A DNA stretch of 64,000 nucleotides from Sphingomonas abietis (GTDB lineage Bacteria; Pseudomonadota; Alphaproteobacteria; Sphingomonadales; Sphingomonadaceae): the NCBI RefSeq assembly GCF_027625475.1, contig NZ_CP115174.1, forward strand, positions 2,515,001-2,579,000, given 5' to 3'. A program made the translations under genes and the position numbers. Positions 27,388-38,621 of this stretch are shown here, in pieces. The notes below the pieces were generated by a model. The model was not told where the DNA came from. It worked only from the letters and a program-made list of their open reading frames with translations, and ran no database searches. Each line of letters begins with the position of its first letter. The stretch's first letter is position 1.

Positions 27388-28007
27388 CGCTGGCCCTGAT
27401 CGATTATGGCGCGGGCAATCTGCGCTCGGTGGACAATGCCCTGCGGGCGGCCGGCGCGACGGACGTTGCGGTGACGGCCGATCCCGATCTAGTCCGTACC
27501 GCCGACCGGATCGTGCTGCCGGGCGTCGGCGCCTTCGGGGCCTGCATGGCGGCGCTGTCCGCGCTGCCGGGCATGATCGAGGCGATGAACGCGCGCGTCA
27601 TCGACGGTGGCGTGCCCTTCCTGGGAATCTGCGTCGGCATGCAGCTGATGGCCAATGCCGGCGAGGAGATGGGCATCTTCCCCGGCCTCGGCTGGATCGA
27701 CGGCACCGTCCGCCACCTGCCCGAGACCCCCGGCCTCAAGGTGCCCCATATGGGCTGGAACGACGTCGTGCCCCGGCGCGCGCATCCGCTGCTGGTGCCG
27801 GGCGAGGCCTATTTCCTGCACAGTTACGCCTTCGATCTCGCCGATCCGGCCGATCTGCCGGCCGATCTGATCGCGACGACCGATCATGGCGGCCAGGTGA
27901 CCGCCGCGGTCGGCCGCGACAATATGCTCGGCGTCCAGTTCCATCCCGAGAAGAGCCAGGCCTATGGGCTCGCTCTGCTCAACCGTTTCCTGGAGTGGAA
28001 GCCATGA
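27384..28007 (+). CDS. hisH: Imidazole glycerol phosphate synthase, glutaminase subunit
   Basis: 207-aa class I glutamine amidotransferase that supplies ammonia to HisF. The nucleophile Cys is in [11 protein letters not shown] and the His/Glu pair in FHPEKSQ. It overlaps hisB upstream and hisA downstream by 4 nt each. Confidence 0.97.
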   Translation: MTLALIDYGAGNLRSVDNALRAAGATDVAVTADPDLVRTADRIVLPGVGAFGACMAALSALPGMIEAMNARVIDGGVPFLGICVGMQLMANAGEEMGIFPGLGWIDGTVRHLPETPGLKVPHMGWNDVVPRRAHPLLVPGEAYFLHSYAFDLADPADLPADLIATTDHGGQVTAAVGRDNMLGVQFHPEKSQAYGLALLNRFLEWKP

Positions 28008-28753
28008 CCGCGCCTCTGATCATCTTCCCGGCCATCGATCTCAAGGGCGGGCAGGTCGTCCGTCTCGCCGAGGGCGATATGGATCGCGCCACCGTCTATG
28101 GCGACGATCCCGCGCATCAGGCCCGGCTGTTCGCCGAAGCCGGGGCGACCCACCTCCATGTCGTCGATCTCGACGGCGCCTTCGCCGGCAAGGCCGTCAA
28201 CGCCACCGCGGTCGAGGCGATCGTCGCGGCCTTCCCCGGCAAGGTCCAGCTCGGCGGCGGCATCCGTGACCGCGCTGCGGTGGATCGCTGGCTCGGCCTG
28301 GGCGTCGACCGGGTGGTGATCGGCACCGCCGCGCTCGACCATCCCGATTTCGTCGCGCAGGCGGCGCGCGATCTTCCCGGCCGCATCGTCGTCGCGGTCG
28401 ATGCGCGGGACGGCTTCGTCGCCACCAAGGGCTGGGCCGACGTCTCCGAGGTCCGTGTCGTCGATCTCGCCGAGCGGTTCGCCGATGTCGGGGTGGCCGC
28501 CTTGCTGTTCACCGATGTCGGTCGCGACGGCCTGCTCAAGGGCTGCAACGTCGAGGCGACGCAGGCCCTCGCCCACGCCAGCGCCATTCCGGTGATCGCC
28601 AGCGGCGGCGTCGCCGGGATCGAGGATATCGAGGCGCTGATGATCGCGCGTTCGGGCATCGTGGAAGGCGGCATCGAGGGCGTGATCACCGGCCGGGCAC
28701 TCTATGACGGCCGCCTCGATCTGGCCGACGCGCTGAGGATGGCGCAGGCATGA
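28004..28753 (+). CDS. hisA: Phosphoribosylformimino-5-aminoimidazole carboxamide ribotide isomerase
   Basis: 249-aa TIM barrel catalysing the Amadori step between HisI/HisE and HisHF. The catalytic aspartates are in [14 protein letters not shown] and in FTDVGRDG; the phosphate site is ASGGVAG. The ATG at 28004 overlaps the hisH stop; the stop overlaps hisF by 4 nt. Confidence 0.97.
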   Translation: MTAPLIIFPAIDLKGGQVVRLAEGDMDRATVYGDDPAHQARLFAEAGATHLHVVDLDGAFAGKAVNATAVEAIVAAFPGKVQLGGGIRDRAAVDRWLGLGVDRVVIGTAALDHPDFVAQAARDLPGRIVVAVDARDGFVATKGWADVSEVRVVDLAERFADVGVAALLFTDVGRDGLLKGCNVEATQALAHASAIPVIASGGVAGIEDIEALMIARSGIVEGGIEGVITGRALYDGRLDLADALRMAQA

Positions 28754-29511
28754 CCGTCCGCGTCCGCGTCATCCCCTGCCTCGACGTGGCGGGCGGGCGT
28801 GTGGTCAAGGGCGTCAACTTCGTCGATCTCGCCGATGCCGGCGATCCGGTCGAGCAGGCGCGGATCTACGACGCCGCGCAGGCCGACGAACTCTGCTTCC
28901 TCGATATCACCGCCAGCCATGAGGAGCGCGGCACCATCCTCGACGTGGTGGCGCGCACCGCGTCGGTCTGCTTCATGCCGCTCACCGTCGGCGGCGGCGT
29001 GCGCCGGGTGGAGGACGCGCGCGCGCTGCTGCTCGCCGGCGCCGACAAGGTGGCGGTCAACTCCGCCGCCGTCGCGCGACCGGCGCTGGTCGGCGAGATG
29101 GCCGAGCGCTTCGGCGCGCAATGCGTCGTCGGCGCGATCGACGCGCGCCATGTCGGGCCGGGCCAGTGGGAGGTCTTCACCCATGGCGGGCGCAAGCCGA
29201 CCGGGATCGACGCCATCGCCCATGCCCGCGATCTCGCCGCGCGCGGGGCCGGCGAATTGCTGATCACCTCGATGGATCGGGACGGCACGCGTGACGGCTA
29301 TGATCTCGCGCTCACCCGCGCGATCTCCGATGCGGTTTCGGTGCCGGTGATCGCCAGCGGCGGCGTCGGCAATCTCGATCATCTGGTGGCGGGCGTCACC
29401 GAAGGCCATGCCTCGGCGGTGCTGGCGGCCTCGATCTTCCATTTCGGGCAGCACAGCGTCGCACAGGCGCGCGCGGCGCTGGCCGAAGCCGGGCTGCCCG
29501 TCCGCAGCTGA
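28750..29511 (+). CDS. hisF: Imidazole glycerol phosphate synthase, cyclase subunit
   Basis: 253-aa TIM barrel partner of HisH. The catalytic Asp residues are in [15 protein letters not shown] and [12 protein letters not shown], with VGGGVR and ASGGVGN phosphate loops. Last gene of the tight hisBHAF run; hisE follows after an intervening PEP-CTERM gene. Confidence 0.97.
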   Translation: MTVRVRVIPCLDVAGGRVVKGVNFVDLADAGDPVEQARIYDAAQADELCFLDITASHEERGTILDVVARTASVCFMPLTVGGGVRRVEDARALLLAGADKVAVNSAAVARPALVGEMAERFGAQCVVGAIDARHVGPGQWEVFTHGGRKPTGIDAIAHARDLAARGAGELLITSMDRDGTRDGYDLALTRAISDAVSVPVIASGGVGNLDHLVAGVTEGHASAVLAASIFHFGQHSVAQARAALAEAGLPVRS

Positions 29512-29635
29512 CGTCCCAAAACGAAACAGGCGGCAGCAAAAACAACCATGCCGCATCGCACCCTCCTTATAGGATCGGCCCGTCGCAGGGCGTGATTCGC
29601 TCGCCAAGGCGACAATTCGGGTCGGGAGTGTCGAC

Positions 29636-29932
29636 ATGAAATTCGCCCATCTTCTTTTCGCGGCCGCGGCCGTCACTGCGATCTCCATCACGCCGGCGCA
29701 GGCCGGTGGCTCCTTCGGCGGGTCGTCGGGCGGCTGGGGCCATGGCTCCACCTCGTCCTCGTCCGGTGGGCACAGCTCCACCTCGTCGGGCGGGATGCCG
29801 AGTTCCAGCAGTTCGTCCTCGGGCGGCGCCACCTCGGTGCCGGAGCCCGGCGACGCGATCCTGCTGCTGATGGGCGCCGCCGGCGTCATCATCGGCCGCA
29901 AGTTCCATGCGCGCGCCAAGCGCCGCGGCTGA
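29636..29932 (+). CDS. Small PEP-CTERM sorted protein
   Basis: 98 aa. An N-terminal signal peptide (MKFAHLLFAAAAVTAISITPAQA) is followed by a Ser/Gly-rich low-complexity body. The C-terminal PEP-CTERM tripartite tail is VPEPGDAILL, membrane helix and RAKRR basic end. Such proteins are processed by an exosortase and reach the cell surface or exopolysaccharide matrix. It sits in the gap between hisF and hisE, an unrelated insertion in a metabolic operon. The exosortase itself is not in the window. Confidence 0.85.
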   Translation: MKFAHLLFAAAAVTAISITPAQAGGSFGGSSGGWGHGSTSSSSGGHSSTSSGGMPSSSSSSSGGATSVPEPGDAILLLMGAAGVIIGRKFHARAKRRG

Positions 29933-29982
29933 ATGACGCCCGGCGATTGACCCGACCACCGGCCGCCCGATAAGGCGGCCGG

Positions 29983-30399
29983 ATGGTCGATATGCTATCC
30001 AGGCTCGCCGCCACCATCGCCGCCCGCAAGGGCGCCGACGCCGGCGCCTCCTACACCGCCTCGTTGTTCGCCAAGGGCCTGCCCAAGATCGCGCAGAAGC
30101 TGGGCGAGGAAGCGGTGGAGACCGTGATCGCGGCAATGGCCGGCGATCCGAAGGCGGTCACCGGCGAAGCCGCCGATCTGCTCTTCCATCTCCTGGTCCT
30201 GCTCGAAGCCAGCGGGGTGCCGCTGGCCGACGTGCTGGCCGAACTCGATCGACGCGAAGGCGTCTCCGGGCTGGACGAGAAGGCCGCACGGGCGGTGCCC
30301 AAGCCGATCGCAGCCACGCCGCCCATCGACACCGGCCCCAGCCTCGCCATGGGCGAGGCCTCGGCCGATGACGACCGTCCACGTATCCGGAGGGGCTGA
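29983..30399 (+). CDS. hisE: Phosphoribosyl-ATP diphosphatase
   Basis: 138-aa all-alpha NTP pyrophosphohydrolase, second step of histidine synthesis. KLGEEAVETVIAAM and EAADLLFHLLVLLEASG carry the Mg2+-binding acidic residues. The tail after residue about 105 is a longer disordered extension than in most HisE. The stop overlaps the HIT gene by 1 nt. Confidence 0.95.
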   Translation: MVDMLSRLAATIAARKGADAGASYTASLFAKGLPKIAQKLGEEAVETVIAAMAGDPKAVTGEAADLLFHLLVLLEASGVPLADVLAELDRREGVSGLDEKAARAVPKPIAATPPIDTGPSLAMGEASADDDRPRIRRG

Positions 30400-30779
30400 T
30401 GCCGATCGACGCCACCCTGCCCTATGACGACGCCAACATCTTCGCCAGGATCCTACGCGGCGAGATCCCGTGCCAGAAGGTCTTCGAGGACGACTTCGCG
30501 CTCGCCTTCCACGATATCGCGCCGCAGGCGCCGATCCACATCCTGGTGATTCCCAAGGGGCGCTATGTCTCCTGGGACGATTTTTCGGCGACGGCGTCCG
30601 AGGCCGAGATCGCCGGCTTCGTCCGCGCCGTCGGCCAGGTCGCGCGGGACAACGGGTTGGTGGCGCCGGGATATCGGCTGCTCGCCAATATCGGCGCACA
30701 TGGCCATCAGGAGGTGCCGCATCTCCATGTCCATCTGTTCGGCGGACGCCCGCTCGGCGCGATGCTGTCACGCGGCTGA
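30399..30779 (+). CDS. hinT: HIT family nucleotide-binding protein (HinT-like)
   Basis: 126-aa histidine-triad hydrolase. The triad is PHLHVHLFGG near the C-terminus, with the opening IFARILRGEIPCQKVFEDD typical of the HINT branch that cleaves AMP-lysine or adenosine phosphoramidates. It is coupled to hisE by a 1-nt overlap. Confidence 0.94.
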   Translation: MPIDATLPYDDANIFARILRGEIPCQKVFEDDFALAFHDIAPQAPIHILVIPKGRYVSWDDFSATASEAEIAGFVRAVGQVARDNGLVAPGYRLLANIGAHGHQEVPHLHVHLFGGRPLGAMLSRG

Positions 30780-30871
30780 CGCATCGCCGCTTGCGCGATC
30801 CTGATCAGCCGCTAGGCTCCCGTCCCCATAAGACGGCGCGCCACAGGGCGAAGCCTCATGGGGAAAAATTG

Positions 30872-32455
30872 ATGATCTTCGGCAGAGTAAAGTCTCTGGA
30901 CGCGATCCTCGCGACCGCGGAAAAAAAATCGCTGCACCGTTCTTTGGGGGCTTTCCAGCTGACGTTGCTCGGCATCGGTGCCGTGATCGGCACGGGTATC
31001 TTCGTGCTGACGTCGGAGGCCGCGCAGAAGGCCGGGCCGGGCATGTTGCTGAGCTTCATCGTCGCCGGCTTCGTCTGCGCGGTGGCGGCACTCTGCTATT
31101 CCGAACTGGCCTCGATGGTGCCGGTGGCCGGCTCCGCTTATACCTATACCTATGCCGTGGTCGGCGAATTGCTGGCCTGGATGGTCGGCTGGGCGCTGAT
31201 CCTCGAATATGCGGTGGGCGCGAGCGCGGTCGCGGTCGGCTGGTCCAACCATGCGGTCGGCCTGCTGAGCGCATCGGGCTTTCATTTCCCGGCGATCATC
31301 AGCAACGCCGATGCGCTGATGGCGCACATCCAGCTGGCGTTCGGCGCGGCCCCGTCGGTTGATCTGACCACGGCGGAGACGGTCGGCGGCTGGATCAATC
31401 TTCCCGCCGTCCTGATCTCGATCGCGGTGATGGGCCTGCTGGTGCTCGGCACCACCGAGAGCGCCTTCGTCAACGCCATTCTGGTCTGCATCAAGATCGC
31501 GGCGCTGTTGCTGTTCGTAGCGCTGACCTGGCCGGGGATGAACACCGCCCATTTCGAGCCCTTCCTGCCGACCGGATCGATCGGCGTGTTCGGCGCCGCC
31601 GCCTCGATCTTCTTCGCCTATGTGGGCTTCGACGCGGTCTCCACCGCGGCCGAGGAAACCAAGAACCCGCAGCGCAACGTGCCGATCGGCCTGATCGGCA
31701 GCCTCGTCGTCTGCACCATCTTCTATCTGCTGGTCGCCTCCGGCGCGATCGGCGCGATCGGCTCGCAGCCGGTGACCGGCGCCAATGGCGCGCTGCTCGA
31801 GCCCGGTTCGGCCGAGATGGCCGGCCGCTGCGCCGCGATCACGGCGAGCGGCGCGATCGAGCCGCTGGTCTGCTCCAAGGAGGCGCTGGTCCATGTCCTC
31901 CAGGTGATCGGCCATCCGATCTTCGGCTGGTTCGTCGGCCTCGCCGCCGTCCTTGCGCTGCCCTCGGTCGTGCTGATGATGATGTACGGCCAGACCCGCA
32001 TTTTCTTCACCATGGCCCGTGACGGCCTGCTGCCCACCAAGCTGGCGAGCGTGCATCCGAAGTTCCGCACGCCGCACATCGTCACCTACGTCACCGGCGC
32101 CGCCGCGACGATCGCCGCCGCCTTCCTGCCGGTCGGCAAGCTGGCCGACTATTCGAACTCCGGCACGCTGTTCGCCTTCCTGATGGTGGCGGTATCGGTG
32201 ATGGTGCTGCGCAAGACCGACCCGGCCCGCAAGCGGCCGTTCCGCACGCCGCTCGTCTGGATCGTGGCGCCGCTCGCGATCATCGGCTGCATCGCGCTCT
32301 ATCTGTCGCTGCCGCTGACCGCGATCCTGGTGCTCCCGATCTGGGGCATACTCGGCCTGCTGGTCTATTTCCTCTACAGCCGCTCGCGCTCTTTTGTCGG
32401 CCGCGGCGTGATCGACGACAGCGGCGAAGCCGCGCCGGACGCCACCCACCGCTGA
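30872..32455 (+). CDS. APC family amino acid permease
   Basis: 527-aa membrane transporter of the cationic amino acid transporter/YfnA type, 12 or more helices. The N-terminal LTLLGIGAVIGTGIFVLTSEAA is the APC substrate-binding motif; FFAYVGFDAVSTAAEETKNPQRNVPIGL is the second conserved block. A roughly 50-residue periplasmic loop contains two Cys (about 31829 and 31872). The ATG at 30872 follows a GGGG-containing site; the frame upstream overlaps the HIT gene. Substrate not determinable. Confidence 0.92.
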   Translation: MIFGRVKSLDAILATAEKKSLHRSLGAFQLTLLGIGAVIGTGIFVLTSEAAQKAGPGMLLSFIVAGFVCAVAALCYSELASMVPVAGSAYTYTYAVVGELLAWMVGWALILEYAVGASAVAVGWSNHAVGLLSASGFHFPAIISNADALMAHIQLAFGAAPSVDLTTAETVGGWINLPAVLISIAVMGLLVLGTTESAFVNAILVCIKIAALLLFVALTWPGMNTAHFEPFLPTGSIGVFGAAASIFFAYVGFDAVSTAAEETKNPQRNVPIGLIGSLVVCTIFYLLVASGAIGAIGSQPVTGANGALLEPGSAEMAGRCAAITASGAIEPLVCSKEALVHVLQVIGHPIFGWFVGLAAVLALPSVVLMMMYGQTRIFFTMARDGLLPTKLASVHPKFRTPHIVTYVTGAAATIAAAFLPVGKLADYSNSGTLFAFLMVAVSVMVLRKTDPARKRPFRTPLVWIVAPLAIIGCIALYLSLPLTAILVLPIWGILGLLVYFLYSRSRSFVGRGVIDDSGEAAPDATHR

Positions 32456-32469
32456 TCGGGAACGGACGC

Positions 32470-32509
32470 AAAAAGGGGCGGGTGGCACCATCGCCACCCG
32501 CCCCTTTTT
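32470..32509. terminator. Bidirectional intrinsic terminator
   Basis: A perfect 17-bp stem (32470-32486 with 32493-32509), 6-nt loop, with A-run and T-run ends. It lies between the convergent permease and adenosine kinase genes and should serve both. Confidence 0.95.
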
Positions 32510-32524
32510 CATGCCTCCGGAAGA

Positions 32525-33520
32525 TCAGCCGAGCTTGGCGGCGATCAACGCCTTGAGATCCTGCTCCGGCCGCGCGCCATAATGCGAGATCACCTCGGCC
32601 GCCGCGATCGCGCCCATCCGCAGGCAATCCTCGACCGGGCGTCCCTGCACATGGCCGACCAGATAGCCGGCCGAGAAAAGATCGCCCGCACCGGTGGTGT
32701 CGACCACGCGGTCGACCGGCTCGGCCGGCACATGGAAACGCTGGGTGCCCGATGCCGCCCAGGCGCCATCCTTGCCGCGCGTCGCGACGACCAGCGGCAG
32801 CTTCGCCGCCAGCGCATCCATCGCCGCGTCGAAATCCGCCGCGCCGGTCAGCGCCAGCAGCTCTTCCTCGTTGGCGAACAGGATATCGATGTCGCCCTGG
32901 TCGACCAGCGCCGTGAAGTCGGCGAGGTGGTTCATGATGCAGAACACGGCGGACACGCCGAGCGCGACCTGGCGGCCGGCCTTGCGCGCCATCTTGATCG
33001 CCGCCTGCATCGCCGCGCGCGGTTCGGCCGGATCCCACAGATAGCCTTCGAGCAGCAGCACCTTGGCCGAGGCCACCTGCGCCTCGTCGACCGCCGATGC
33101 CGGCAGGAACTGCGCCGCGCCGAGATAGGTGTTCATCGTCCGCTCGCCGCATTCGCCGACCAGGATCAGGCAGCGCCCAGTCGGGATGTCGGCATCGCGC
33201 GGGGCGACGGTGAAATCGATCCCCTGCGACTGCAGGTCATGGACGAAGACCTCGCCGAGCTGGTCCTTCGCGACCTGGCCGATGAAGGCGCAGCGCGCGC
33301 CCATCATCGCCGCACCGGCGACGGTATTGCCGGCCGAACCGCCCGAAATCTCCTTGCCCGGGCCCATGTGCGAATAGAGCGACGTCGCGCGATCGGCGTC
33401 GATCAGCTGCATGGCGCCCTTGGTAAGGCCCTGAGAGGCGAGGAAATCGTCTCCCGCCGGCGACAGCACGTCCACGAGGGCGTTGCCGATGGCGATGATG
33501 TCGAGCGTGGTATCGGTCAC
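32525..33520 (-). CDS. Adenosine kinase (PfkB family)
   Basis: 331-aa ribokinase-fold kinase. N-terminal IIAIGNALVDVLSPAGDDFL, the GGSAGNTVAGAAMMG sugar-binding block and the catalytic VDTTGAGDLFSAGYL anion hole with Asp place it in PfkB. Overall resemblance is to bacterial adenosine kinases, which return adenosine to AMP. Single gene ending at a shared terminator. Confidence 0.88.
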   Translation of the reverse strand: MTDTTLDIIAIGNALVDVLSPAGDDFLASQGLTKGAMQLIDADRATSLYSHMGPGKEISGGSAGNTVAGAAMMGARCAFIGQVAKDQLGEVFVHDLQSQGIDFTVAPRDADIPTGRCLILVGECGERTMNTYLGAAQFLPASAVDEAQVASAKVLLLEGYLWDPAEPRAAMQAAIKMARKAGRQVALGVSAVFCIMNHLADFTALVDQGDIDILFANEEELLALTGAADFDAAMDALAAKLPLVVATRGKDGAWAASGTQRFHVPAEPVDRVVDTTGAGDLFSAGYLVGHVQGRPVEDCLRMGAIAAAEVISHYGARPEQDLKALIAAKLG

Positions 33521-33637
33521 GAAATTCTCCGAAAAGGCGTCGGTCGGCGCCTAGCGACCGACGGGCCGGCGCGCAATCTTTGCGGCATGGCGCGCGAGCC
33601 TGTTTGCGGCGACCCACGGGCGTGGCAGGTGGGACGC

Positions 33638-34015
33638 ATGATTCGCCGCCCGCTCCTCGCCCTGCTGCCGCCGCTGGCGCTCGCCGCCTGTACCGCCCCG
33701 ACCGGGCAGGCCGGCCCCGCCCCCATGTCCGAGAAGCCCGCCAACATGCGCGAGGCCGGCCTGCAACGGGTCGTGGGCAAGACCGCGGCGCAGCTCGCCG
33801 CCCTGTTCGGCCCCGCCGATCTCGACGGACGCGAGGGCCAGGCGCGCAAGTTGCAGTTCGTCGGGCCGGCCTGCGTGCTCGATGCCTATCTGATCGCCGA
33901 AAAGACCGGCGCCGAGCCGGTGGTGACCTATATCGACGCGCGCCTGCCTTCGGGCGACGATATCGATCGCGCCTCCTGCATCGCGTCGCTCAGCCGGCGC
34001 GATGCGGCGCCCTGA
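33638..34015 (+). CDS. Small lipoprotein of unknown function
   Basis: 125 aa with a lipoprotein signal (MIRRPLLALLPPLALAAC). The mature domain has NMREAGLQRVVGKTAAQLAALFGPADLDGREG and a CVLDAYLI strand with two more Cys. The pattern, a short lipoprotein whose globular part includes 'LxALFGxP' and 'CxLDxYLY', recurs in alphaproteobacterial hypothetical proteins. It overlaps the convergent queG by 26 nt. An ATG at 33587 would add 17 residues and weaken the signal peptide. Confidence 0.75.
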   Translation: MIRRPLLALLPPLALAACTAPTGQAGPAPMSEKPANMREAGLQRVVGKTAAQLAALFGPADLDGREGQARKLQFVGPACVLDAYLIAEKTGAEPVVTYIDARLPSGDDIDRASCIASLSRRDAAP

Positions 34016-35120
34016 GCGCGACGTCCCATTCCGACCTGACCTGCTCGTCCTCCTCGCCGTCCGCCCGTGCCGGATCGAGCATCCCCAGCCGGCCGAGCGC
34101 CCAGACGGCCGCGCCCCGCACCACCGGCGCCGGGTCGTCGAGCAGCGGCTCCAGCTGGGACGCCAGCCCGGCGTTGCCGCTGTTGCCGGCCACGATCGCG
34201 GCGTTGCGTACCATCCGGTCGCGCCCGATCCGCTTGATCGGCGAGCCCGAGAAGACCTGCCGGAAGCCCGCATCGTCCAGCGCCAGCAAATCGCCGACCT
34301 GCGGCGCCGCCAGTTCGGCGCGGGCCGCAAACGCCATGTTGGCGCGCGCCGAGACCGCGAACTTGTTCCACGGGCAGGCCGACAGGCAATCGTCGCAGCC
34401 ATAGACATGATTGCCGATTCCCTCGCGCAGATCGTGCGGGATCGGGCCGGCATGTTCGATGGTGAGGTAGGAGATGCAGCGCCGCGCATCGATCTTATAG
34501 GGTGCGGGGAAGGCGTTGGTCGGGCACGCCACCTGGCAGGCATCGCACGACCCGCAACTGTCCCGCGAGGGTGGATCGGGATCGAGTTCCAGCTCGGTCA
34601 TCACGCAGCCGAGCAGCAGCCAGCTGCCATGATCGCGGCTGACCAGATTGGTGTGCTTGCCCTGCCAGCCCAGCCCCGCCGCCATCGCCAGCGGCTTTTC
34701 CATCACCGGCGCGGTATCGACGAAGACCTTGAGCGCGCCGCCGCCCTCCACCACCAGCCAGCGGGCGAGCGCCTTCAGCGCCTTCTTGACGATATCGTGA
34801 TAATCCTGCCCCTGGGCATAGACCGAGATGCGCGCCGTCTCGGGCTCGTCGGCCAGCCGCATCGGGTTTTCGGGCGGCGCATAGCTCATCCCCAGCGCGA
34901 CCACGGACCGCACCTCGGGCCACAGCGCCTTCGGAGAACGCCGCCAGTCGGCGCGGGCCTCCATCCAGCCCATCTCGCCATGCGCGCCGTCCGCCAGCCA
35001 TTCGGCGAGGCGTTCGCCTGGCAACGGGTCATCCACCGCCCGCGTCACCCCGCAGGCGACGAAGCCGAGGCGCAGCGCCTCCGCCTTCAGGCGTTCGGTC
35101 AGGGTCGTCGGCGGTAACAT
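33990..35120 (-). CDS. queG: Epoxyqueuosine reductase
   Basis: 376-aa cobalamin-dependent iron-sulfur enzyme making the last step of tRNA queuosine. Two 4Fe-4S cysteine sets are visible: CGSCDACQVACP and CDDCLSACPW. KVFVDTAPVMEKPLA holds the catalytic Asp, and the C-terminus has HEAT-like repeats (VRNAAIVAGNSGNAGLASQLE, VVRGAAVWALGRLG). Full length. Confidence 0.96.
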   Translation of the reverse strand: MLPPTTLTERLKAEALRLGFVACGVTRAVDDPLPGERLAEWLADGAHGEMGWMEARADWRRSPKALWPEVRSVVALGMSYAPPENPMRLADEPETARISVYAQGQDYHDIVKKALKALARWLVVEGGGALKVFVDTAPVMEKPLAMAAGLGWQGKHTNLVSRDHGSWLLLGCVMTELELDPDPPSRDSCGSCDACQVACPTNAFPAPYKIDARRCISYLTIEHAGPIPHDLREGIGNHVYGCDDCLSACPWNKFAVSARANMAFAARAELAAPQVGDLLALDDAGFRQVFSGSPIKRIGRDRMVRNAAIVAGNSGNAGLASQLEPLLDDPAPVVRGAAVWALGRLGMLDPARADGEEDEQVRSEWDVALRAPHRAG

Positions 35121-35150
35121 GTCATTCTCATAAGCGGGCGCGACGCCGAA

Positions 35151-35411
35151 TCAACGCGGCCCGGCATAACCCTGCTGGTCCTCGCCCTGCGCGCGGTCGC
35201 GCTTGGCCTGCTTGCGCGCTTCCTTCTCGTCCCGCTTCTGCTGCTTGCGGACCTTGCGACCGAGGTTGCGATCCGCCTCCGAACGGCTGGTCGTGCTCCA
35301 GTCCACCACCTTGGACCCGACCCGCACCGGCGCGGTGGCGACGTCATAGGCGGTATGGACGACACAGCCGGACAGCAGCACGCAGGCGGCGATCAGAAAC
35401 AGACGTGACAT
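35151..35411 (-). CDS. Small lipoprotein with basic C-terminal tail
   Basis: 86 aa. A lipobox signal (MSRLFLIAACVLLSGC) is followed by YDVATAPVRVGSKVVDWSTTSRSEADRNLGRKVRKQ, then a Lys/Arg/Glu-rich helical tail (KQQKRDEKEARKQAKRDR). Unknown function; the basic helix may bind peptidoglycan or nucleic acid. Confidence 0.75.
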   Translation of the reverse strand: MSRLFLIAACVLLSGCVVHTAYDVATAPVRVGSKVVDWSTTSRSEADRNLGRKVRKQQKRDEKEARKQAKRDRAQGEDQQGYAGPR

Positions 35412-35471
35412 GGCGACCCCGATCCTCGATTGGACGCCATCCTGATCGGTCAGCGCGGCGGAATTGAGGCG

Positions 35472-35936
35472 TCAGGCGTGGCGGAAGGGCAGGATCGCTT
35501 CCAGCTCGCTCGCCGCCTTGCCGCCGCCGTGCCGCGCGAACCAAGCATGGCGAACGATTTCCGCCTGCTGCTCGATGCCGTAGCGGCGGAACGGCTTGCC
35601 GGGCTTGAGATGGTAGGAATAGCGGCAGAAGGGATGGCGCGCGAGCGGCAGATACCAGCGCCCGCCGCGCTGCGCCTGCCAGACATGGGTCATCTCGTGG
35701 ATGAAGAGCCCCTGCATCGACAGGCTCGCCGAGGAAAAGTCACCACACCATGCCGAACTGCCCGCCGGTATCCAGATATCCCCGTCGGGCGCCATCACCG
35801 TCTCGCGCGGCTGAAAGGGAAACCAGCGGCGATGGTGCAGGCGCACCGCCGCATAATCGATCGCATCGCCGAATATCAGATGGGCCAGGGCGGTTTCGCC
35901 CAGCGTCAATCCGCGCCTGTCGTCCGTCATACCCAT
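35472..35936 (-). CDS. HExxH putative metallopeptidase ('vgr-related')
   Basis: 154 aa. Contains the zinc motif HEMTH in FIHEMTHVWQAQRGG, followed by a downstream acidic region (YGIEQQAEIVRHAWF) that could supply the third ligand, similar to small zincin-like proteins labelled vgr-related in sphingomonads. No signal peptide. Substrate unknown; no type VI secretion genes are nearby, so the label should not be read as function. Confidence 0.72.
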   Translation of the reverse strand: MGMTDDRRGLTLGETALAHLIFGDAIDYAAVRLHHRRWFPFQPRETVMAPDGDIWIPAGSSAWCGDFSSASLSMQGLFIHEMTHVWQAQRGGRWYLPLARHPFCRYSYHLKPGKPFRRYGIEQQAEIVRHAWFARHGGGKAASELEAILPFRHA

Positions 35937-35961
35937 CCGTCATTATCAATAAGGCGCCGCA

Positions 35962-36405
35962 TCAATAAGGCGCCGCGTCGCCAGCGCCGACCACCATCGC
36001 ATCCACCGTCAACGACTGTCCCGTCGCGAACCGCAGGCTGAGCGGCATCCGGCCCTTCGCCTTCCACGCCGGGCTGAGCCCGAACAGCATGACGTGGCGG
36101 CCACCGGGCGCGAAGCGCAATTCGCCATGCGCCGGCACATCGACCCCGTCCAGCCGGGCCATGCCGGTCGCTCCGCCGCGGCCCGTCGCCATGCTCTCAT
36201 GCAATTCGCTGGCCCCTGCCGCCTTGCTCTCCACGGCCAACAGCCGCGCGGGAACCGGCCCGCCATGGATCACCAGATAGGCCGCGCCCGGATGGCCCGG
36301 CACGGCCGGCAGCCGCACCCAGCCATGATCCGCCGACAGCGTCGCCTCATGATGGCAGGCCGCCAGAACCAGCAGCATCACCGGCGCGACATGGGCGAAA
36401 CGCAT
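35962..36405 (-). CDS. Copper chaperone PCu(A)C family lipoprotein
   Basis: 147 aa. Lipoprotein signal MRFAHVAPVMLLVLAAC. The copper site of the H(M)x10Mx21HxM type is visible as HESMATGRGGATGM and GGRHVMLFGL. PCu(A)C proteins deliver Cu(I) to cytochrome oxidase in the periplasm. The start at 36405 gives a good signal; the frame extends 20 codons upstream without one. Divergent from dnaK. Confidence 0.88.
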   Translation of the reverse strand: MRFAHVAPVMLLVLAACHHEATLSADHGWVRLPAVPGHPGAAYLVIHGGPVPARLLAVESKAAGASELHESMATGRGGATGMARLDGVDVPAHGELRFAPGGRHVMLFGLSPAWKAKGRMPLSLRFATGQSLTVDAMVVGAGDAAPY

Positions 36406-36455
36406 CACGCAACTGTCCCCGATCGTTACGCCTTGCGGATTAGGGCCGCGACACG

Positions 36456-36486
36456 CTTGCAGCAAGCGCAGGGCTTCTTATATCGC
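36456..36486 (+). promoter_or_regulatory. Heat-shock (RpoH-type) promoter of dnaK
   Basis: CTTG (36456-36459), a 17-nt spacer, then CTTATATCGC (36477-36486), matching the alphaproteobacterial heat-shock consensus CTTG-N17-CYTATNTNNG except at the last base. It is about 85 nt before the dnaK start. A GCTTG-CAG-CAAGC inverted repeat overlaps the -35. No CIRCE (TTAGCACTC-N9-GAGTGCTAA) element was found here. Confidence 0.75.
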
Positions 36487-36571
36487 CGCACGGAGCATTC
36501 CTCTCGTCCTTCGCTTGATGAGGGGGGACGAGAGGCTCGTCGACCATCGAGAGAGTTTACGGGGATATTGA

Positions 36572-38464
<1,893 letters not shown>

Positions 38465-38621
38465 GCGGAAGGGCGAGGCGGGCGATATGCCCCCTCGCCC
38501 CTTTCGGTCATGTCGGCACGGGCCGGCATCTCGATCGGTGGAGCGCAGCGCCCACTTCGCGAGACCTGGCACCGGCCGGGATGACACGACAGGTGAGTGA
38601 GAGCGCTGCGCAGGGCCATTC

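Noticed and set aside
33580..34404. A 274-codon plus-strand frame near queG.
   Set aside because: Shadow of queG and of the small lipoprotein; Arg/Pro-rich translation.
36406..36571. A CIRCE element for HrcA ahead of dnaK.
   Set aside because: No TTAGCACTC-N9-GAGTGCTAA or close variant is seen; the RpoH-type promoter explains regulation better.
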